The position numbers and the translations under genes are program-made. A DNA stretch of 64,000 nt, taken from NCBI GenBank assembly GCA_003249255.1, contig QKJP01000066.1, positions 124,001 to 188,000 of the forward strand. Direction: 5' to 3'. The notes beneath the pieces were generated by a model. The model saw only the letters and a program-made list of their open reading frames with translations. It made no database searches and was not told where the DNA came from. How positions within the stretch are numbered: the stretch's first letter is position 1; each line of letters starts with the position of its first letter. This DNA comes from Bacteroidales bacterium (lineage in GTDB: Bacteria; Bacteroidota; Bacteroidia; Bacteroidales; Marinilabiliaceae). Shown piece by piece: positions 16,564-23,227 of the stretch.

Positions 16564-16636
16564 AAGTATCAAAACTCTATTATTTTAAGTCTTGATACTT
16601 ACCCCGATAGCTATCGGGGCTTTATACTTGATACTT
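16564..16636. repeat. REP-like palindromic element between the PGM-like gene and thrC
   Basis: An inverted repeat AAGTATCAA (16564-16572) / TTGATACTT (16592-16600) is followed by the perfect palindrome CCCCGATAGCTATCGGGG (16602-16619) and a second TTGATACTT (16628-16636). A related TAGCTATCGGGA occurs near 60766. It could form RNA hairpins inside the operon transcript and modulate thrC relative to the upstream genes. Confidence 0.65.
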
Positions 16637-16638
16637 TT

Positions 16639-17853
16639 TTATTGTTTGCTTCCAGTTAAAAGAAGTTTCATGAATTCTGTCTGGTTTGTAAATCCAAAAG
16701 CACCTTCTTTAACTGACTCTTCGTTGTATTCTTTTACTGCATCGGGCTCAACACCAGGACGGTGAATCATAAATGGTACATCAGCACGAGTATGTGTACG
16801 TAATTCGCATGGAGTTGGATGATCTGGTAAATAAGCAATACTTAAATCGTCCTTATTTTGTTCTAAATAGTCTAAAACAGGACCAACTACATACATATCA
16901 ATATCTTCTAATGTTCTGATTTTAAGTTCTACATCACCTTCGTGACCAGCCTCATCAGGAGCTTCAATGTGAAGATAAAGGTATTCGTTTGTTTCTAGTC
17001 CTTTGATCGCAGCCTCTGCTTTTCCTTTATAGTTGGTATTGTATAAACCGGTTGCTCCTTCTACAAAAATAGACTGTAAACCACCTAATTTACCGATACC
17101 GTGTAATAAATCTACGGCAGAAATTACGGCACCATTTTTAATTCCATAAAGGTCGATTAGTGTAGGCATTTTTGGACGAAATCCTGCAGACCATGGCCAC
17201 ACCATATTTGCAACAGGTTTTCCTTCTTTTGCTCTCTTTATGTTTACCGGGTGATTTTCTAAAAGATCTTTAGATCTATATATTAACTCCCGTAAAATTC
17301 CAATTGTTTCGTTTGTAGAATCACCTTTAGGTAATACATTATCTACAAATTCACCGGGAACATCATGAGGAGGTGTACATTTTAAGCCTTCGTTTTTACC
17401 ACCTTTAATGATTAATACGTGACGGTAACTTACACCAGGATAGAAAATTACTTTATCCGATCCTAACTGATCATTTAAAGCAGTGATTAATTCTTTAGCT
17501 TCTTCTGTAGAGATGTGACCCCCGGAGTGATTTACAATTTTACCGTCACCTTCCGTAATGATATTACATCTGAAAACTAAATCTTCAGGTTCAAGTTCAA
17601 TATTTAATGCGGCAGCCTCTAAAACGCCTCGTCCCTCATAGTATTTTTCTGCATCGTAACCCATAATGGTCATGTTAGCAACTTCGCTACCCGGGTGAAG
17701 AGAATCCGGTACTGTTTTAAGGTATCCGGTTTTAGAAATACTACATAATTTATCTGTGTTCGGAGTTTTGGCTACCATCATTGGAGTTTTACCTCCTAAT
17801 CTTTCAATAGGATTATCTGCAAATCCGTCGGCTAATATTACTAAATGTTTCAT
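16639..17853 (-). CDS. Cofactor-independent phosphoglycerate mutase-like protein, probable homoserine kinase
   Basis: The 404-aa protein belongs to the alkaline-phosphatase/ApgM superfamily: N-terminal metal-binding region ILADGFADNPIERLGGKTPM, a central FRCNIIT and NHSGGHIS region, and the C-terminal metal site DHPTPCELRTHTRADVPFMI. Annotation pipelines call it phosphoglycerate mutase. It sits between thrA and thrC, and the window has no GHMP-type ThrB, so I infer that it supplies homoserine phosphorylation, as proposed for the same gene order in other Bacteroidota. The gap of 119 bp to thrA holds a large inverted repeat. The gene is complete. Confidence 0.88.
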   Translation of the reverse strand: MKHLVILADGFADNPIERLGGKTPMMVAKTPNTDKLCSISKTGYLKTVPDSLHPGSEVANMTIMGYDAEKYYEGRGVLEAAALNIELEPEDLVFRCNIITEGDGKIVNHSGGHISTEEAKELITALNDQLGSDKVIFYPGVSYRHVLIIKGGKNEGLKCTPPHDVPGEFVDNVLPKGDSTNETIGILRELIYRSKDLLENHPVNIKRAKEGKPVANMVWPWSAGFRPKMPTLIDLYGIKNGAVISAVDLLHGIGKLGGLQSIFVEGATGLYNTNYKGKAEAAIKGLETNEYLYLHIEAPDEAGHEGDVELKIRTLEDIDMYVVGPVLDYLEQNKDDLSIAYLPDHPTPCELRTHTRADVPFMIHRPGVEPDAVKEYNEESVKEGAFGFTNQTEFMKLLLTGSKQ

Positions 17854-17870
17854 CTTATTTGAAGTTTAAA

Positions 17871-17939
17871 AGAGAATAGAATCTTTTTATTTAATAGTAT
17901 TAAACCAAGTACCCTACTAAAGGTTTAACTCTATTCTCT
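17871..17939. repeat. Inverted repeat between thrA and the PGM-like gene
   Basis: A perfect 10-bp inverted repeat AGAGAATAGA (17871-17880) / TCTATTCTCT (17930-17939) with an inner AAACC (17902-17906) / GGTTT (17922-17926). In the transcript this would be a two-part stem just upstream of the PGM-like start codon. No T run follows, so it is not a standard terminator. Confidence 0.5.
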
Positions 17940-17972
17940 ATATATTCTAAAAAATGTATTAATACATAAAGG

Positions 17973-20396
17973 TTAAACGTTTACCACTTTAATGATATCA
18001 GCAAATACACCAGACGCAGTTACATCAGCACCAGCGCCATAACCTTTAATTTCCATTGGGTGCTCGTAATAATAATCAGATCGTAACATCACTTTGTTGT
18101 TGCTTCCTTCTAAATTATAAAATGGATGAGCTCCATCCGCTATCATGAATCCAACTTTGCCCTTCCCATCTTTTAAGGATGCTGTATAGCGTAAAAATCC
18201 ACCTTTATCAGCAGCTTCTTTGCGTATTTTCTCGAATTCGGCATCATAAGATTTTAAGCGTTCGATAAATTCTTCAGCAGATTCCTCCACAAAATAATCT
18301 TGAGGAACAAATGGGGTGATTTCAATATCTTCACTTTCTAAAGGATAGTTGCTTTCTCGTGCAAGAATCAACAGTTTACGAAGTACATCCTTACCAGAAA
18401 GGTCTATGCGCGGATCTGGTTCACTAAATCCTTTTTCTTTGGCTTCAAGAACTACTTCAGAAAGAGGTCTGTCCTCGGAAACAGTATTAACAATGAAGTT
18501 TAAAGTACCTGAAAGTACACCTTCTAATTCTTGAATACGGTCACCACTATTAATCATATTGCTAATCGTATTGATAATTGGAAGTCCTGCACCAACGTTG
18601 GTTTCGAATAAGTACTTCACGCCTTTTTCGCGAGCCATGTTTTTTAATGACTCATACGTTTTATATTCTGATGATCCGGCTATTTTATTGGCTGTTACAA
18701 CCGATACATTATTCTTTAATAATCCAAAATATTCAGAAGCTACAATTTCACTTGCCGTACAATCTACAAATATGCTATTTGATAGGTTGGCAGACTTTAT
18801 TTTTTGAGCATAAACATCTACTCCGCCGGCTTCACCATCTTTTAACAACTGTGATGCTTCAGAAATTTTTATACCACGATCACTCAATACGTGCTGACGA
18901 GAGTTCGCTATACCTGCTAAACGAATTTCTAAACGCTCTGTGTTCTTTAAATGCTCACTTTGACGTTCAATTTTCTCTAATAAGTTGTTTCCTACCGTAC
19001 CTACACCGGCTAAGTAAAGATTTACTACTTTATATTGGCTCAAGAAAAAAGCCTCATGAACCACGTTTAATGTTTTCTTTAAATCTTTTTCTTCGATTAC
19101 GAATGATATATTTAATTCAGATGCACCTTGTGCCACAGCATGAATATTAATACCATTTTTACCAATGCTATTAAATAATTTTCCGGACACACCTGCAACG
19201 TGTTTCATGCCTTCACCAACAATAGCTACCACAGCCATTTGATTATCAACAACAACACCATTTATTTGTTTTCTTTTAATTTCTCCGGCAAATTCCTTTT
19301 CCAAGGCTAAACGAGCGGTTTCAGCATCAATCGCTGACACAACTATACTAATGCTGTTTTCACTGGATGCCTGAGAAATTAAACTAACATTAATATTTTC
19401 TTTAGCTAATGCTGTAAATAAGCGCATCGCAGTGCCTGAAATACCAATCATACCCATTCCTTGAACGGTAATCATTGCAACTTGACGTATTGAAGAGAGA
19501 CCTTTAATTTTTCGATCATCAACCACAACATTACCATCAATTAAAGTACCTGGAGCTTCTGAATTGAATGTATTTTTGATCTTAATAGGAATTTGCTTCT
19601 GCAAAACCGGAATAATCGTTGGAGGATAAATCACTTTTGCTCCAAAATGAGATAATTCCATTGCTTCTGCATAAGTAAGATGATCTAAACAATAAGCCCG
19701 AGAAATTACACGAGGATCAGCAGACATAAATCCATCCACATCTGTCCAAATCTCTAATATGTTAGCATCAATACCTGCGGCTATAATAGCTGCCGAGTAA
19801 TCAGATCCTCCTCTTCCTAAAGTGGTATTTTCTCCTTCTGCTCCGGAAGCAATGAATCCAGGGAATACCGAAATGTTTCCGAGTGATTTTTTTAGATCGT
19901 CAATAGCCGCAAAAGTTTCACTAAAATCTACTTGATGACTTTTCCCAACTCTATTTGTTTTAATGTATTTTCGGCTATCGTACAGCTTAGCATCTTTAAT
20001 TAAATAACTTATTATGGTAGATGATAAGCGCTCTCCACAGCCCGAAATAGTATCATGACTACGCGTACTAAGTTCACCGGTTAAGCTAATTCCTTTTAAA
20101 ATATTTTCTAATTCAGACCAGATTGGCTCTAAATCTTTCTCAATTTTATCTGCATCTCCATTTGAAAATAATTCTGAAATTATATTTTTATGCGTATCCT
20201 TTATAGTTGCCAAACCATCTAAATACGCTTTTTGAGAAGCAGCAGCTTTTGCTGTATTGATTAAACTATCAGTAACACCACCAACAGCGGATACTACTAC
20301 CGCCACAGGCTCGGATATATTTTCAACAATGCGTTTTACATTCAACATGGCCACAGACGACCCCATGGATGTACCTCCAAACTTAAGTACCTTCAT
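17973..20396 (-). CDS. thrA: Bifunctional aspartokinase / homoserine dehydrogenase
   Basis: Catalyses the first and third steps from aspartate to threonine. The 807-aa protein has an aspartokinase domain (about 1-295) beginning KVLKFGGTSMGSS and containing TTLGRGGSDYSA; two regulatory ACT-type domains (about 310-455); and a homoserine dehydrogenase domain (about 460-807) with NLYLAGVGTVGNNLLE as nucleotide-binding loop and GVLSGTLNFI as substrate site. I start at the ATG at 20396; a TTG three codons upstream is less likely. It is first in the threonine operon. A Thr-rich leader peptide 65 bp upstream indicates attenuation by threonine supply. Confidence 0.96.
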   Translation of the reverse strand: MKVLKFGGTSMGSSVAMLNVKRIVENISEPVAVVVSAVGGVTDSLINTAKAAASQKAYLDGLATIKDTHKNIISELFSNGDADKIEKDLEPIWSELENILKGISLTGELSTRSHDTISGCGERLSSTIISYLIKDAKLYDSRKYIKTNRVGKSHQVDFSETFAAIDDLKKSLGNISVFPGFIASGAEGENTTLGRGGSDYSAAIIAAGIDANILEIWTDVDGFMSADPRVISRAYCLDHLTYAEAMELSHFGAKVIYPPTIIPVLQKQIPIKIKNTFNSEAPGTLIDGNVVVDDRKIKGLSSIRQVAMITVQGMGMIGISGTAMRLFTALAKENINVSLISQASSENSISIVVSAIDAETARLALEKEFAGEIKRKQINGVVVDNQMAVVAIVGEGMKHVAGVSGKLFNSIGKNGINIHAVAQGASELNISFVIEEKDLKKTLNVVHEAFFLSQYKVVNLYLAGVGTVGNNLLEKIERQSEHLKNTERLEIRLAGIANSRQHVLSDRGIKISEASQLLKDGEAGGVDVYAQKIKSANLSNSIFVDCTASEIVASEYFGLLKNNVSVVTANKIAGSSEYKTYESLKNMAREKGVKYLFETNVGAGLPIINTISNMINSGDRIQELEGVLSGTLNFIVNTVSEDRPLSEVVLEAKEKGFSEPDPRIDLSGKDVLRKLLILARESNYPLESEDIEITPFVPQDYFVEESAEEFIERLKSYDAEFEKIRKEAADKGGFLRYTASLKDGKGKVGFMIADGAHPFYNLEGSNNKVMLRSDYYYEHPMEIKGYGAGADVTASGVFADIIKVVNV

Positions 20397-20460
20397 GATT
20401 TTCAAGTAATGAAAAAATTAATAAATAATAATATAGAAAAAACCGGAATGATGATATAGA

Positions 20461-20517
20461 CTATAACCCCCAAGGGGTTGTCGTTGTAGAGGTAATATTG
20501 AACATGTTATTCATCAT
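20461..20517 (-). CDS. Threonine operon leader peptide
   Basis: An 18-codon frame reads MMNNMFNITSTTTTPWGL and stops 65 bp before thrA. It contains five Thr and one Ile codon in seven positions (ITSTTTT), the composition expected of a threonine attenuator, like thrL of enteric bacteria. The last Thr codons form the 5' arm of a 6-bp hairpin AACCCC-TTG-GGGGTT that covers the end of the leader. Translation may begin at either of the first two ATGs or at the fifth codon. A promoter -7 element lies 32 bp upstream. The start sites and the exact terminator or antiterminator pairings are inference. Confidence 0.75.
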   Translation of the reverse strand: MMNNMFNITSTTTTPWGL

Positions 20518-20548
20518 CGTATTGTTTTCTTGAAGTATTTAACTTAGG

Positions 20549-20556
20549 CAAAAATA
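20549..20556 (-). promoter_or_regulatory. Promoter -7 element of the threonine operon
   Basis: The minus strand reads TATTTTTG, about 32 bp before the leader-peptide start. The -33 region is T-rich without a clear TTTG. Confidence 0.5.
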
Positions 20557-20782
20557 ATGACTTTAATTTAAAGAAAAAAGCTTTTGGAGAATACTTTATT
20601 GTATAATCACATAGACCATAATGTGTTTTGCAATCACTATTTATCGTTAAAACCACGATGTTTATGTAAGGAAATCTGAAATCAAACATAATTATTGTTT
20701 AATCTTACATGGTGTTTTGCATTCCATTCTCCTTTTTCGTAATTTTTTGATATTGAATTCGAACCTCAAACACAAAATAATT

Positions 20783-21781
20783 ATGAAAAAGATTAGCCTT
20801 TATTTAGTGTTATTGTTGACCATATTGGCATTTGTAAAATGTGAAGATCAACCAAAGATTGGCTTTCTAATGGATAATACAACCGTTGAACGCTGGAAGA
20901 AAGACAGTGCTCTATTTGAGCAAAAGGTCTTAGAACTAGGAGGAATTCCTCTTATCGAAGTAGCAGATTTTAATCATGATAAACAGATGGAATTAGCTCA
21001 AAAACTAATCGATCAAGACGTTGATGTATTAGTAGTAATCCCATCAGATTTAAAAAAGGCCGGAGACATTGTTAAACTTGCCCACCAAAACAAAATCCCT
21101 GTTATTTCTTACGACCGTTTAATTAAAGATTGCAATCTTGATTACTATGTTTCTACAGATAACATTAAAGTTGGAGAGATGCAAGCTGAATATCTAACGA
21201 AGATTTCACCAACAGGAAAGTATTTATTAATAAATGGTCCGGAAAGTGACTATAACGTTTACTTGCTAAGATTAGGATGGCTCAATGTTTTACAACCTTT
21301 AATTGATAAAGGAGATATTGAAATTATTGGAGATGAGTTTTCAGATTTTTGGTTACCGGATGAAGGGTATCGAATTGCAAGTTCTTATTTAAAGGAAAAT
21401 CCGGATGTAAAGGCCATTATTAGTGGTGCTGATGTTTTGGCAACCGGAGTTATTATGGCTCTTAAGGAAGAACAATTGAATGGAAAAGTACTTTTAGCTG
21501 GTCAGGATGCAGAAATTCAGGCAATTAAAAATATTGTAGCAGGAGACATGACCATGACCATTTACAAACCAATTGAATCGTTAGCTTACACAGCCGCCTT
21601 TGCAGCTTTAAAAATTACCGATGGTGAAGCTCCTTCTAATATGAATATTACCGTACATAATGGAAAGAGATTAGTACCTGCAATACTATTAAATGGCTCT
21701 GTTGTAAATAGTCATAACATTAACTTAACAGTTGTTTCTGAGGGATATATTGGGGAAGATGAAATATTTAATGGAAAGTAA
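20783..21781 (+). CDS. Sugar-binding periplasmic protein, xylose-binding (XylF) type
   Basis: The 332-aa protein belongs to the periplasmic-binding-protein type 1 family that binds pentoses and hexoses for ABC import or sensing. It has an N-terminal signal sequence (KKISLYLVLLLTILAFVKC) with a Cys at about residue 20 that could be lipidated, though VKC is not an ideal lipobox. Characteristic pieces are IGFLMDNTTVERWKKD, the hinge VDVLVVIPSD, ISYDRLI and LAGQDAEIQAI. I use the ATG at 20783, since the longer frame starts upstream without a signal peptide. No ABC ATPase, permease or sugar enzyme is nearby, so it is an orphan and may serve sensing. A terminator follows at 21858. Confidence 0.88.
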   Translation: MKKISLYLVLLLTILAFVKCEDQPKIGFLMDNTTVERWKKDSALFEQKVLELGGIPLIEVADFNHDKQMELAQKLIDQDVDVLVVIPSDLKKAGDIVKLAHQNKIPVISYDRLIKDCNLDYYVSTDNIKVGEMQAEYLTKISPTGKYLLINGPESDYNVYLLRLGWLNVLQPLIDKGDIEIIGDEFSDFWLPDEGYRIASSYLKENPDVKAIISGADVLATGVIMALKEEQLNGKVLLAGQDAEIQAIKNIVAGDMTMTIYKPIESLAYTAAFAALKITDGEAPSNMNITVHNGKRLVPAILLNGSVVNSHNINLTVVSEGYIGEDEIFNGK

Positions 21782-21857
21782 ACGTGCCATGGGAAATTTT
21801 CTAATACAGGAAATAACTAATTGGAGTCTTTCATTTAACGATTGAAAAAAACAGGAG

Positions 21858-21894
21858 AAAGAGGTTTTTGGAGTTATCAAGAACCTCTTTTTTT
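21858..21894 (+). terminator. Terminator after the sugar-binding protein gene
   Basis: Stem AAAGAGGTT/AACCTCTTT with a 15-base loop and a run of T. Confidence 0.8.
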
Positions 21895-21924
21895 GATACT
21901 TTTGATAAAAAAGTAATTGAAATA

Positions 21925-23226
21925 ATGAATCAAGACATACAAATTGCACAAGATTTAATAAGCTTTATAGATAATAGCCCTTCGATGTTTCAGGTGATTG
22001 ATAATTGCATCTGTAAACTTGAAAAAGCTGGATATAAATATCTTTGTCTAACTGAAAAATGGGAAATAAAAGAAGGCGGTAAATATTATACCACCAGAAA
22101 TGAATCTTCGATTTTTGCATTTTTTATAGGTGACGATAATCTTGAAAAATCCGGCATGAGGATCATCAGTGCCCATAGCGATTCTCCAGGTTTTAAAGTG
22201 AAGCCTAGTCCGGATATGTTTACCGAAGATATATATGTTAAGTTAAATACAGAGGTTTATGGAGGTCCTATTCTTTCGACTTGGATGGATAGACCATTAT
22301 CAGTTGCAGGAAGGGTTATATTGAAGTCTGAAAATGTCTTTTCCCCTATTCAAAGAAAAATAAAAATTGATAAACCCTTATTAGTTATTCCAAATCTTGC
22401 GATTCATTTAAATAGAGAAGTAAATAATGGCATTGAATTAAATAAACAAATTGATTTATTGCCTTTACTTTCCTCTGTAAATGAGGAGTTTGAAAAAGAA
22501 AATTATCTCTTATCACAAGTTGCCCAAGAACTTAATGTTTCAATGGATCAGATTATTGATTTTGATCTCTTTCTTTTTCCTTTTGAAAAGGGATCATTGG
22601 TTGGTGCTAATTCAGAGTTTATTTCTTGCCCTAAACTTGATGATTTGGCAATGGTTCATGCTGGCTTAGATGCTCTAATTGAAGCTGAGAATACCAATAC
22701 CAATAATTTTCTTTGCATATTTGATAATGAAGAAGTTGGTAGCGGTACAAAACAAGGAGCAGGATCCCCTGTATTTAAAAATATTATATCCAGAATATTT
22801 GAAACTCTTGGAAAGTCTAATGAAGAAATGCAACGAGCCATCTACTCTTCTTTTATGATTTCGGCAGATATGGCTCATGCTATTCACCCAAATAAAAGTG
22901 ACAAACATGATCCAGTCTTGAAGCCGGTTTTGAATGGGGGGCCTGTTATTAAATATCATGCCAATCAAAAATATACAACTGATGCAGAAAGCGCTGCTGT
23001 ATTTGCAGGCTTATGCGATAAGATAAATGTTCCGTACCAACGATTTGCTAATAGATCTGATATGCAAGGTGGATCAACCTTAGGAAACGTCTTGATTAGT
23101 CAAATTGATGTTAAATCAGTAGATATTGGAAATCCCATGTTGAGCATGCATTCGGTTCGAGAACTTTCGGGTGTTAAAGATCATGCGTACATCATTAAAG
23201 TCTTTAAAGAATTTTTTTCCTGCTGA
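21925..23226 (+). CDS. M18 family aminopeptidase
   Basis: A cytoplasmic zinc aminopeptidase that prefers acidic N-termini in characterised relatives. The 433-aa length is right for the family. Metal and catalytic segments are ISAHSDSPGFKVKP, the Asp of CPKLDDLAMV, FDNEEVGSGTKQGAGS, SADMAHAIHPN and the C-terminal MLSMHSVRE. I choose the ATG at 21925 (MNQDIQIAQ), because the longer frame begins inside the preceding terminator. The stop lies 1 bp from the stop of the convergent gene at 23228, with no terminator between them, so antisense overlap of the transcripts is likely. Confidence 0.92.
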   Translation: MNQDIQIAQDLISFIDNSPSMFQVIDNCICKLEKAGYKYLCLTEKWEIKEGGKYYTTRNESSIFAFFIGDDNLEKSGMRIISAHSDSPGFKVKPSPDMFTEDIYVKLNTEVYGGPILSTWMDRPLSVAGRVILKSENVFSPIQRKIKIDKPLLVIPNLAIHLNREVNNGIELNKQIDLLPLLSSVNEEFEKENYLLSQVAQELNVSMDQIIDFDLFLFPFEKGSLVGANSEFISCPKLDDLAMVHAGLDALIEAENTNTNNFLCIFDNEEVGSGTKQGAGSPVFKNIISRIFETLGKSNEEMQRAIYSSFMISADMAHAIHPNKSDKHDPVLKPVLNGGPVIKYHANQKYTTDAESAAVFAGLCDKINVPYQRFANRSDMQGGSTLGNVLISQIDVKSVDIGNPMLSMHSVRELSGVKDHAYIIKVFKEFFSC

Positions 23227-23227
23227 T

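Noticed and set aside
20507-20689. 60-codon minus-strand frame upstream of thrA
   Set aside because: It spans the promoter and overlaps the Thr-rich leader frame in another phase, with no family resemblance; the short leader explains the region better.
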